Positions 12,712-25,200 of a stretch of DNA of 64,000 nucleotides are shown here, piece by piece (the first letter of the stretch is position 1; each line of letters opens with the position of its first letter). The stretch spans positions 24,907,476-24,971,475 of the forward strand of contig NC_070627.1 in assembly GCF_947347685.1 (NCBI RefSeq). The letters are read 5' to 3'. The stretch is from Pleuronectes platessa (Eukaryota; Chordata; Actinopteri; Pleuronectiformes; Pleuronectidae). Both the position numbers and the translations under genes were made by a program. Below the pieces are notes generated by a model that was given only the letters and a program-made list of their open reading frames with translations, was not told where the DNA came from and did not search any database.

Positions 12712-15700
12712 GTGAGTGCTGACTTTGTGCTATAGCAAAACATTCATGATTCACACATGTTCACAAAGGAGGCTGGTTTCAATTACTTCTGCAGTTAAAG
12801 GGGTAGTTCCTTTATATAACAAACATATATTTTTATTACACACACAATGTTAGAAGTTTTTCAAGTTTAAAATGATTTAAAACTTTATTCAGTTTTTTTT
12901 GGTCGTGTCCACATAAACAAAGACATTGTATTTGAAATGATCACATTGTTGAATTTGTTAAATTGTAAAGGTTTTAACACCACAAACAAAACTTCATCCA
13001 CTTCCATTTTGTTAAAATGGAGTGATGGCTCTGACAGCAGGATATCTAACAAACTGAACATACCATTAGAGTTATGTGATAGATCATGTTTTTATGGTTT
13101 CATTATTTGGTTGAACTTACCCTTTAAATCATGGTTAATACACTGTAAAACATTGTAAGCTGGTTTAACTTAACTTAAGCCATTTTAATGATTTAAGCAC
13201 ATGGTGAAAAGTGCATGGTGCAAGGGCATTTATGGTGTGTCCAAATCAGTTACATCTTGTTAATGGTGGGAAAAGGTCACTGTGCCAGATGCATGGTTAC
13301 AAAAAAAAAAGGTTGTACTGTACGTTTTGGGGCCAAACATGCAATAAACCAAATACAGCGCCATCTCCCATTCCTATTGGCAGTCAGGTGTGTTTGCAGG
13401 TGCTGGTGCAGAGAACTTTTTCGACCATCAAACTAACAGCTCATTAACAAGCCCCTTGGAACGTCCCAATGAAGTTGTAGCATCGTTAAAATGTTGAAAG
13501 GTGGCAAAAACATGGACGCTGTCGACAAAAGGTGTTGTGACTATGTAATAATGGTTTAAACAACACTGCAACACCTCTTTTATATATTTGCATAGAAAAG
13601 AAGAGCAATGCAAAAGGATCAGGTATGACAGGCACGTTGATCATTTTGGGGGAACAGTTTGCAAGTCACAAAGGTCACATTTGACAGGTTTACATTGAAA
13701 GCTATTTTGAGCTGATTGTAAAACTATGTTCATTGGTTTTTAAGTGATGACATTAGCAACTAATGTACCAAAAGTCTTGCTGACTTTCCTAGTTGCTGTT
13801 CCAATCTAAGTTTACGTGAGATTTCCCAGATTGGAACAAATGTTTGTAAATGTTTCGACACCACATGAATAACAAAAGTTGAAATGTATTGAGACTGTGG
13901 GTTTTGATGGTTATAATATGCTCATGTTTAAGTTCAATGCACCGGACCACACCTCATTTGAAAAAGCCATGGTTCTGTTGATGTCAATGTAGTGTCCACA
14001 ACTTGTTTCTGCAGTTATATATGTACTTAACATTTTTAAAGGACATAAACAAAGATACATAGTAAAATATCGTTTTTCTTTAGAGTCAAGCTGCAGTGAA
14101 CTGATTCTAATCATTCTTTCAAGTCAAAGGAATTTAATTTATACATTTATATTCAGTTTGTGGTACAAAGGACCTGATTGCAAAACATATATATTATTTT
14201 TTCCTGTCTGATAATTCACAACGGATCAGCTTAATGTTCAGATAAGCGACACTTAACCGTAACAAACACACATCAGAGACGACTCAAAGAAAGTGATTTC
14301 TGATGCGAGAGGACCCAGTGGAATATATAAACAAGGAAAGGTTATGTGTAACGAGTCGCAGAAATCTTTATTCGCTTCTACAGAGAATGTGTTCTTGGTT
14401 TAACTTGAATAATTTAGGGCCAAATAAATCACACCACAGAGAGCTGTTATAGTCATCAAGTATTCTGTGAAGGGAATAAATCTACAGCGATTATCTTGTT
14501 CGAGTGAGACTGCGTTTGTGTCCTCGTCGTGCTTCCCAGTTTTATTGCAAAAAAACGTATCAAACATCTCCCTCTAAATTATTCAGGGATATCTCTTAAA
14601 AGCTTGATAAAGAACACTTCAAGGAGGTTTTCTGACAAGGCGGAAGGCTCATAATGTCTGAATATTGTTTTAATTCATTCCTTTGTTTTGCAGCACCAAC
14701 GTGTATGTGCTTGAAAAGGCTTGTGTACAGAGAATACTAGTGACCAGGTTGTTTTTTGTGTTGTTTATTTCCCCCTGCTGCTGTGGATTGTGCAGTTTTA
14801 GGTCATGTAAACAGTAAGTTCATTCTGCCGCTCTGTAACCGGTGTTAGTGATGACCTCAGCTCTCTCTCAGTTCATCTCCCGGCTCGCTGACTCACAGCA
14901 TCAGTCATGACTCCGTAACAATACATCGATTGTAGCTTCTATCACACATCACATTTCAATTTCCTGTTCATACTACAGTCATACATAATGTGTCGTGTGT
15001 TCTCCATTCTTACCATATGTTCCATGTCATAAGATCATATGAGACTGAGTGAGGAGTTTTATGTCCAAAATAGAGACAATCCAACAAGTTGGCTTATTCA
15101 TAAATGCTAAACTTTAGACTTTGTAGACAACAAAGTTGTTGGTTTATTCTGTTTTGGGATAGAACTCTGCATAAAATGTATTATTGGTGTAAACATGTTA
15201 ATCAGAGGTTTCCAGCCTGAGCTCGCAAGATAAATCGAAGTGTCAGCAAGATATTTAAAGGGAAAAGACTGGAAGAAAAACAGTACTTCTGTCGTCTCAC
15301 AGCAAGAACTGGTCTAAATTGACCATAGGTGTGAATGATAGCATTCATGGTTGTTTGCCCCAGTATCTTGGCCCTATGATACGCGGGCGACCTGTCCAGG
15401 ATATACCCCGCCTCTCGCACAATGTCAGCTGGGATTGGCTCCAGATCCCCCTGCATCCTCTAAAAGGATCAAAGCAGTATGGATAATGGATGGAAAACTC
15501 TACATGTGTTTTTCTTATGAGTTATTGGACATTTTTAGTGCCTCGGGCTTCAGTAGTCCTTCATACTTAAGAATAGCTTGAATGTCAGTACAACGCATAC
15601 TGTACCTCCGCCTCAGCCAAACAATCCTACACATGATCTGGTGGTTATAGCAGAAATGTAGGAGAGAATAATGTTGAGGTCCTGAGTACTATTAACTACT

Positions 15701-16200
15701 AATGATAAATGGAACTTACAGTCGTAGTTTTAATGTGAGGTGCAACATGATATAAAACGTCTGAAAGTATTTTCAAGTATTTCATTATTTCAAGAAGGTT
15801 ATGAGTTAGAAAAATCTGATCTGAATCATGCTCCAAAATTGTCAATTTAGTCTGTATAACACTTTTAAAACTATCAATGACGCATTAAAACTGAGTAAAT
15901 GTTCATGTGGCCACATTATCGGAGCTACTTATTACTGTAAGTTGCAATACTAAAGACTTGTTTTTTTTCCTCGGATAAAACATTAAAATCTGCAAGATTC
16001 CGATTTTGTAGGCATCTGCACCAAATTGAACCTTCAAAATATGTCAGATGTTTTAAATAAAATTTTTACAATAATAATATATGCTGCAATTTAAAAAATG
16101 TCCTGGTTCCAACCCTTCATTCACATCTACAACAAAATGTTAAAGGTTCTCAGTCTCCATCGCTCCACCAAGTTACGTGGTTTATAACCTTCGATAGTGT

Positions 16201-16242
<42 letters not shown>

Positions 16243-19200
16243 CAGCTGAGGGTCCTGCTTTGATGTATTGAATCACGGGGGCATAATGGCTGGAGACCAC
16301 TGCTGTAGTATCACGTTTCATATGACATAGTTTTGAGTAGAGTTCTGTATTCAGGCCAGTGTTGGGCTTCTCACATTTCCATGCTTGTCTGCTTGTTTGT
16401 TGCCCAGTTGAGCAGCTGCCCACCATCACAGATCAGTCGCCCAGCACTGTCATCGCGTTCCCTTTTGACGAGAGCTTCCCCGTGACGTGCGAAGCCAAAG
16501 GGAATCCCGAGCCAGAGTGAGTACAGAACCTCACACCGCTTCAGACAGGCCAGGAGGCGAGGATGGAGAGCTTGTTAGCAGCCAAACAGACACCAACAAC
16601 AAACAACAACAACAGTTGGCCACTGACATGATGTGCTATGTTTTGTTGCTCTGAATTTGTGCACCATCTCTGGAAAGTGAGCATGCTGACAATCTCAGGT
16701 TTTAGGACTTGACATTTCAATACTGGCTTTCTTTATGTAGATTCCAATGGACAAAGAATGGCGTGGAATTTGACCCCTTCCTCGACCCCCGGTTGATGAA
16801 AGAGGAGAATTCTGGGACCTTTGTGATACCAAATAATGGGAACCTTACAGAGTACCAGGGAATCTATCGCTGTTACGCCTCAAATAAACTGGGGACCGCC
16901 ATATCGGAGGAGATCGAGTTCTACGTGCCCAGTGAGTAACATACATCCCTGTGTGTGTGAGCAGGGTGCTGCGTTACAGTGCTTTTCAAAGTGATTCAGG
17001 ACCAGCAGTCCTATGTAACGACCGCGCCGCTCCATTGTGAGCTTTTCATTGTATTTGACATGGCAGAAAGTCATTGAGGTCCGTGACGGCTCCTCCCCTC
17101 GCAGCATCTCATCCATAACTCTGCACTGGAGAAGTCATCGGATGTGATCGAACCTCTGCATCACTTTACCACAATTTTTATTTTGGTTCCCAAGCACAGT
17201 ACATAACCCCCCCACCCCACATACAAGTTGGCTCGGCGACAACCACTCAGCAGTGGTGACAAGCCACAGCAAGTGTCATAGTGATGACTGTTTTGTTTCT
17301 TCAGGCCAAGAACTGAAATACATCCCACAGAATTCAATCTACTGAATCATACAGACAGAGCTCAGGAAGCAGGCCGCACACAGAATTCTTGAAGGATATT
17401 ACTGCCATCTACTGGAGTAGAAGAGAATTAAAGAGATTAGTTTATTCATTATTGTCTGACTTCATCTGCTGACTCTTTTTGCTTATGTCTTTAATGTAGC
17501 TGTGCCAAAGTTTCCTAAAGAAACACTGGACCCTGTGGTGGTGGAGGAAGGCCAGGCTTTTACTTTACAGTGTGACCCACCTAAAGGGATCCCACCTCTG
17601 CAGATCTACTGGATGACCATCAGTAAGTGATACCTTTTTTGTTATAATGAATTTGTTTTAAAATACATGTCAACATTTTTGTATTTAATATATTCAATGA
17701 AACACTTTTTTCCCCTCATCAATTAAATAGTTTATTTAGTTATATTAAGATAGCAAGTTATTATTTCACCCTCTAAATTGATAAATCCAACAAAACTCCA
17801 ACTGCTGCACAGACGAAGTGTGATATGAGTTAAAAATGTTGATTGTAGAAACCAAAGTTTGAATTGTGAAAAAGTATTTGAAATGCTGATGACGTCTTGG
17901 TTTTTAATATTCTCTTATATCCAAAACCCAAAGCTTGATTTCACGAACACCATCAATGTTTAAAATATGCAGTACAGTGAGTAATATCAACAACATGTGT
18001 GTGAAATATCAAAGTAAATGTGCAGTCAAATATCTGGGAAATAAGACAAACGTTATTACAGATAACATTATTCAATCCATACTGGTTCAACAATGTGAAA
18101 CATGTGTTTCACTGTTTCTACTGTACACACGTTTTGATGATTTAGTCATCACCCAGCATCAGGCTCCTTCCAGTGTCACGAGGTTAATCTGAGGTCATTA
18201 TATAATTAATGGGGCAACAAAAGAAGAAAAAAAAAATGCCACACAAATATGATTTTTTTTTATATTTGTGGAATACTGGAAAATGTGACAACAGCTCAAG
18301 CATTTTTTAAATGTGACAAGGGGCCCAAAGAGCCTTCTGTTTTTATAAAGAGTCATGAGTCATAAAGATTGTTGACCTCAGGTTGAATATATAAAACTGC
18401 TTTGTATGTTCTACATAAACCTGTCATGTGTGTGTGTGTGCTCAGATCTTCAGCACATAGAACAGGATGCGAGAGTATCCATGGGCCTGAACGGGGACCT
18501 GTACTTCTCTCACGCGGAGAACAAGGACAGCAGGAGAGACTACTGCTGCTTCGCCGCCTTCCCAAGAATACGGACCATCGTTCAGAAGACCGCCATGTCT
18601 GTCATCGTCAAGACAAGTAGGCATCACCTCAGCTGTTTATTCCTGGTCAACTTTGATTTGTTTTCAGAGCACTGATCATGTCCCACTCGTTCACCGATAT
18701 CCACGTTCATAGCAGCACTTCAAAAGCCATCCGAGCGACACCCTGTCTCTTTTTGTGCATCCTCTCAGTTTTGTGTTGTGATTTCTGTGATTTTTTTCTC
18801 ATGGTGCACCCACGTTGTCCTCGTGTTCATTGTGTTTTTGTCTCACCCACCTCCATTCCAGAAAAAAGTGACATGAGTCCTGAAGCTGGTGAGTTGTTTG
18901 AGTGAAACATCAGCTAGAAAGAGCTGCGTGCACAATGCAGCTCTGTCAGTTTACCATTTATTTAGGTGTAGCCTTTTGGAAACTGCATTACACCTCTGAT
19001 GTGTATTGACACTGTCTAATTCACTGCTGTACCTCCTCAGCCAATGCCATCCTGGACAGACGGCCTTCTCTTCTGACGCCCTCTGGTGTTAGATCAGAGA
19101 CACAGCTGGTCAAAGGAGAGGACCTGAAATTGGAGTGTATAGCTGAGGGATTGTAAGTAATTCAACATATTTCAAACCTATAAATTCTCCTACACCTTTG

Positions 19201-22200
19201 AGTAATTTCCGAAAATAAAAATTCCATATTCAAATTTCCTGGAGTGCATACCTCCGCCAAGGCCCAGCAGTCAACTGTTGAAAACACATTTAAATTCACT
19301 AGATATGGCCAACAAATGAGGGGCAGGGGTGAAAATAAATCCTCCTTGGTGGAGAATTGTAGTTTTTATATCTACTGTATTTATTTTAAAATGACTTGTA
19401 ACATGTTTGAACTCTATTTCCTTTATATTCAGGTAACTGTAGCATGTTCAGGAATGTTTATGTATTCTATTTCAGTATTTTCTTGTGTTTATATTAATAT
19501 TACTCTGCGGGAATAATAAAGTATTATCTTATTTAATTTGAATATATTAACACTTTTAAACCCACTGTGTGTTTCCCTCTCTGTCAGTCCAACTCCTCAG
19601 GTGGAGTGGGTGAAGATTGGCCATCAGCTCCCCGTCAGAGCAAAACTGGAGAATCATGGCAAATTGCTGATAGTGCCGACAGTTGAGCAGGACGACAGCG
19701 GAAAGTACATGTGCAAGGCGAAGAACCCGTTAGGAGAAGCCATCCACTACTTCACAGTGAGAGTAGAAGGTAAATACTACATGCAGTTACAGTGCTGCTG
19801 TCACATCAAACCTATTTTCTATTTAAATAATGGACTGAACCTTCACTTCTCTTAAAACAAGCAAGTAGAGCAGATTTACTGTGTGAGCTGTGCATGATAT
19901 GAGGATCCTTTAAAAGAAGCCAGATAAAGTGCTGGATGAAGGGCTGTGATTGCTTAATTAAAAGTATCAATAAAGCCATTCAGAAATGTAATCAAGTAAA
20001 TGTATAATGACCTACATGTACTTGAAGAAAGTTCATAAAAATGGCCCCTTTCATGGATTTATTAATATAAATGACATGATTAGATTCAAATCTTTCTTTT
20101 TTGTGTGAGATATTATCAGATTTGACATCTTTCAGCCACAAACAGTTAAACCTAAACCGGATAAGAAATGTTTAAGAAAATGTCTCTTTGGTTAAACAGT
20201 AATGGTCAGAAAAAAAAAAAGACAAAAAGACAAAAACAAAATATTCAATCTTTGGATTTGCTTTGTATATACTGTTGGTACGTGTCTTGTACAAAAAGCT
20301 TAACGTCGAGCAACTATAGGTCAAAGAAATACGAAGTAAAACCGAAAAAAAAGAGTAAAAGGTTCCATTTTCTTAATGTAGTGGAGTAGAAATAACAGTC
20401 ATAAAGTAACATGAATAGAAATACTGCAGCAGAAAAACTGCATATTTGGTTAAATAAATAAATAAAATAATTCATACTCTATAAATATCCTTTTAATTAT
20501 CATTTAAATCACAGAAAAGGTAAATAAACATATCTATGTTCCATCACTGTTCATTTTTTGTTTGACATTGCAAATTCACTTTAACTGTTTAAAAATGTGC
20601 AAGGAAAATATATATATACAAAACACACAAATTCTAAGTTATTTCCCAAAATAGCACAATCAAGTTTCCAGGATGATATGTATGAGAGGCTCATCATTGT
20701 GATAATTTGGTGAAAAATAATAACAGACCAACGTGATGATGGTGATGATGCAGAAGGGTGTGAAACTGTAAACCAGGAGGGAAAGTGCAGGTGTTGCTTT
20801 TTACGTCAGATATTCTGTTAAAAGCATTTATTACCTTCTCCTCCCTTTAATTGTTTCTAGAAGTCCCTGCCACACAACCTGAATAACTCCAAACCAATGC
20901 ATCACAGAAACTTGCACACAATACTAATGTGGTGTGGCAGCCTGGTGTGCCACGCCTTGTCTGTACTGGGTAACCTTACATGTAATTGCAGCATTTATTC
21001 TAAAAGCAGTCTTATATTTGAAGAACACAGCATGCGTGCATGTTCCTGGGGTTGTGTCCTGTCTGTATAAATGCTCAGTGTCTTTCTCAAACTCACACTC
21101 ATCACTTTGATAACATTGCGCTGACTGTGTGTTCCCAGAGCCTCCGGAGTGGCTGTTTGAGCCCGAGAGTCAGCTCAGCATGATCGGCTCAGACGTGGCC
21201 ATCAAGTGCTCCGCCAGCGGGAGTCCTCCACCGGTCATCTCGTGGAGGGTGAACGGCGTGCCTCTGCAGGGTCAGTCCCACACACTCCCTTAAACATGTA
21301 CAACCTGCTCATACAGTGTGGGAAATCCTCAAGTCTCACAAAGTATTAATGTTGACATTTAGTTTTTCTTTCTTACGACATCACATTGCATATGATTTAT
21401 CACGAGGAAGGGGGGTTCCAGAGTGGATAGGAGAGTCATTGAAGCCTCAAACTCTAAATGGATGTTGAGGGAATCCACTGTGAAATGCTGTTAGAATAAT
21501 CCCGAGCTGTCAAAAACTCTGGGTTCTTTAAATTGAAATCCATCCAGTGAGACGCAAACATTGTATCTGAGGAAATAAGGAAACAGACCAGAACTATCTG
21601 TCGTGCCACGATGCCGCTCATGATGAAAACTGTGACGGTGCAGTTTTTGTGTCATAGAGGGCAGAATGTGGAAACCACATCAATGGTACAGTCGACTTTC
21701 TTTTTACTGTAGAGCAACGCATGAAAAACATGTTCATTAAAAAGTTTGTGAAACAGTCCTGGCTCAATGGATTAGTGCACTGGTTCCCAACATGTGGTGT
21801 GGGACCCACAAACATGGACGCAAAAGCATTTCTAAAGGGAGGATAAACGATCAGAAAATAGACACTTGTGTTTAGGGATGGGAATGAACCAGTTTTAACC
21901 AGGTCCTGGTGCTACATAATTTAGGATGGTAGTATCAATAAGCTCTGATGTTATTGGTTCTGTTCTTGGCACTGGAGAAGTGAGGTAAATAGAGTTTGTA
22001 TTTATTGTTGCAACATGAAATATTATCTTGTACATTCTATATGACCAACCAAACACACAGACGCGCACACACACAAACATTCTTGTACTAATACACCATT
22101 TACGACTCTTATTGGCAAAATACTTTCCCTAGCCCTTTAGCCTTAACCTTTAACATCACATCTAAATACATAACCCTAACCCTAACTTTATTCTAATTCT

Positions 22201-25200
22201 AACTATATCTCAACAAACAAGTATGTACACTCAAGTGTATTGAAAGTGGTTCAGAAAGCGTCCTCACTGTAAGTTCTAGGCTCAAAATGGTCCTCTTAAA
22301 TGTATTTAGTAGCACATCCACACAGCCACACACACACCCACACACACATGCACCACCCACACACACAGCTTGCTGCTCTTAGTGACAATGGAAGTGAGAA
22401 GTAAAAGTTCAAAAGTGTTACTCAGAGCAGGGAGATGGATTCAGTGATTTGCGAGCTGCATGTGAGCTATGGCACAGGGAAACATTGTCAAATCAAAAGC
22501 TCGGCATTTATGTTTATATATATAAAACCAAAAAGTGGGGGTGCGAGCTTTGTTAAAGTGCAGAATCGATAAGCAGTATTGGTAAGAGTCAAGTGTACTT
22601 TAGTAGTATAGTTCAAATCTTAAGAATACCCATCTGTGCTTTGCATTAATCGTCACTGCAGTGTGCACAAGACAGTGGGTTATGCATGAAGCAGAGAAGT
22701 CCAGTTACCTGTTGATGTGTGATTATCTGTGTGTGATGAAGTTTATCTTCAACATTGATGTTATATCGATTGTTTCTCTGGTCGACTGCAGACGCCCCAG
22801 CTGCCAACAGGAAGACGCTGGGTGACACCATCTTTCTGCATAACGCCAAGGCCTCTGACAGTGCAGTGTACCAGTGTGAGGCCTCCAACAGACATGGCAG
22901 CCTACTGGCCAACGCAAACATCATGATCATGAGTAAGTTCAACGGCTTCTGGTTAAACTCATCAGACCCGTTTCACCGGCGTGTTTGAACAAGTCAATGA
23001 AAACGCTGTTAATGAGTAAGTGCGGTGAGTCATGGGGGGGGGGCTGCTGTATGATATTTTAAAGATTGGAGAGGTGGTGATGATGTTGGCATATGCCCAT
23101 GAAGCAGTGAAGAGGAGGGGGGGGGGGCTGTCTACAAGCTGCACAGGCTAGCCGCTCTCCCTGTGGAGTACCAAGCAGCGTCCCCTGACATTCCCAGTAT
23201 ATGCTAACAAGTCCCCCCTCAATTCTGTCCCGATTCCAGTGCCACAACACAAACATGTGCTGCTTTACAAGTAACAGATAGACAACAATAAAAGGCAGAC
23301 TGCTGCTTCCCATCGCTCCGCGCCAACGTGGGCGACTTTGTTCTCGGTGACACAGGAGTTAATAAAACCGGACAGCCTCTGAATGCTGAGTCCCAGCTGC
23401 TGCCTCTGTAAACAATTAGGGGAGACAGAGCATTTTAATGGGAGGCTTTGACTACGACTGATAAGGTGCACGCGCTCGGCCTACTCATTATTCCTTTGTT
23501 TTCGTCTTTGATTTCATTTTCAACGTTTGCACATTCCTGACAGCATGACAGCTGAATCTGTTATTTATGAATTTATTTTGTTTTTTTAACACAAATTAGG
23601 AGGCAATTATCACACGGTAAAGGCAACTGTTTTGTCAGCTCATTTAACCCACGATTATCTGCCTCCCTTCCGTTTTTCTCTTCAAGACTGCAAACTTGAT
23701 TTCGTTCGTTTGTTTTTCTCCTCCTCGAAGTCCCTGATAGTAGAACAGCCGTGGGCCGCACCTTCTTCCATCATGGGTTGAGAAGCCACATTAACGCACC
23801 AACCGCTTTCCAAACAGCCTCTGATTGATGACTCGATTCTGCTCCTGGTCTTTTTTGCAGATCTGCCCCCCATGATTTTGACCAAAGAAGGGGAGGAATA
23901 CTCCGCTGTAGAGGGGAAGGGGGTGATGATGCACTGCAGTGTCTTCAGTTCTCCTCCTTCCACAATCACCTGGTAAGCGTAACTGTTTTTCCCGAGTCTA
24001 CTACACACCAGCAGAGAGCAGTAGATCTCAGCTGCTCGACGCTCCCAGTCCTTCTGTGCACTGTTCATCTGTATCGACGACCTGCTGTTTCTTAAAAAAA
24101 AAAAACATGCCTGTCACTCAGCACTGCTCTATTCTTCTGTTTCATCTTTGCTGCCGCAGTGATTTGTTTATCCATTTTGATTGATGCTTTGTTTTTTATT
24201 GTTTTGAAGGAGCAGAGACGACTCCTCCGAATCCGTGGAGGGCCCGAGATTCAGCGTTCACGACAACGGATCGCTGGAGATCTACAGCGTGGAGAAAGAA
24301 GACACGGGACAGTACACGTGTTTAGCTAAAAACACGGAGGGAACGTCCGCCATCGAGGCCATGCTCTATGTTAAAGGTGAGCAGATTTACACGGAGCAGT
24401 GTTTGCAGAGGCTCACATTTTCCTCTAGATGTAACTAACACGTTCTCGCCCGTTTGGAAGATCCCACCAGCATAGTCGTGGCCCCGGAGGACCAACAGAT
24501 CCTAATAGGTACCACGGCCCAGCTCTCATGCCTGGCAGAGTACGACAAGTCCTTCAGCAACGACTTTCAGCTCCGGTGGGAAAAAGATGATATAGAGTTA
24601 ACCCTCAACTACACTGAGAATTCAAGGTGGGATACATGATTTTTTATTTCCTTTAAACATTACAGACTTCATCCCCGCTTGAAAGCCGTTTTACTTCTCA
24701 GCTTCGTCCGTCAATACTGTGTCTCCGTCTTTCTATCAACAGATACTTTGTGGAGGACGGTAGTCTTCAGATCCTCAATGTGAGCCACAGGGACCAGGGC
24801 GTGTACACGTGTGTGGCAAGGACTCCGGTGGACACAGCCACGGCCTCCGCGCTGCTCATGGTGTTAGGTGAGCCAACATGTGAACCGTATTTCTGCCTCG
24901 GAGACCCCTGGTGCTGCATAAATGCATGACCCATTCACACAGGGATCAATATGTCAGGAGGCCAAAGCGGAGCGTGAACATGCAGACCATGGCTCAATTA
25001 GCGCAGGGCATAGTGCTGTGTCTGACAATCGCTCTTTGAAATACTATTGACCTCCTTAAATCTGAAAAGAAACAGTTGTGGGCCGTGGAGTCATGCAGCT
25101 TGTTCCACATCCCTGGACGTCCGAGAGGATTTCATTGAACATTTGTTCCTTTGGCCTTTCTCTGCGGCACAGATGGATGTGTCTGTGATTCTGTTTTCAT

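Larger units (their letters stand above)
12712..16407 (+). other. chl1 intron between signal peptide and Ig1
   Basis: 3.7 kb. It contains the TIR element at 12795-13127, the 18-nt microexon at 14796-14813, a LINE-type tail at 15317-15494 and the 41-base G run at 16201-16241. Nothing else recognised. Confidence 0.7.

Noticed and set aside
16127..16429. Minus-strand ORF with a polyproline run
   Set aside because: It is the reverse of the 41-base G run; no homology and it overlaps a chl1 exon.
22165..22200. Interstitial telomere or fusion point
   Set aside because: Only two CCCTAA units within a known CA-rich fish repeat; not a telomeric array.
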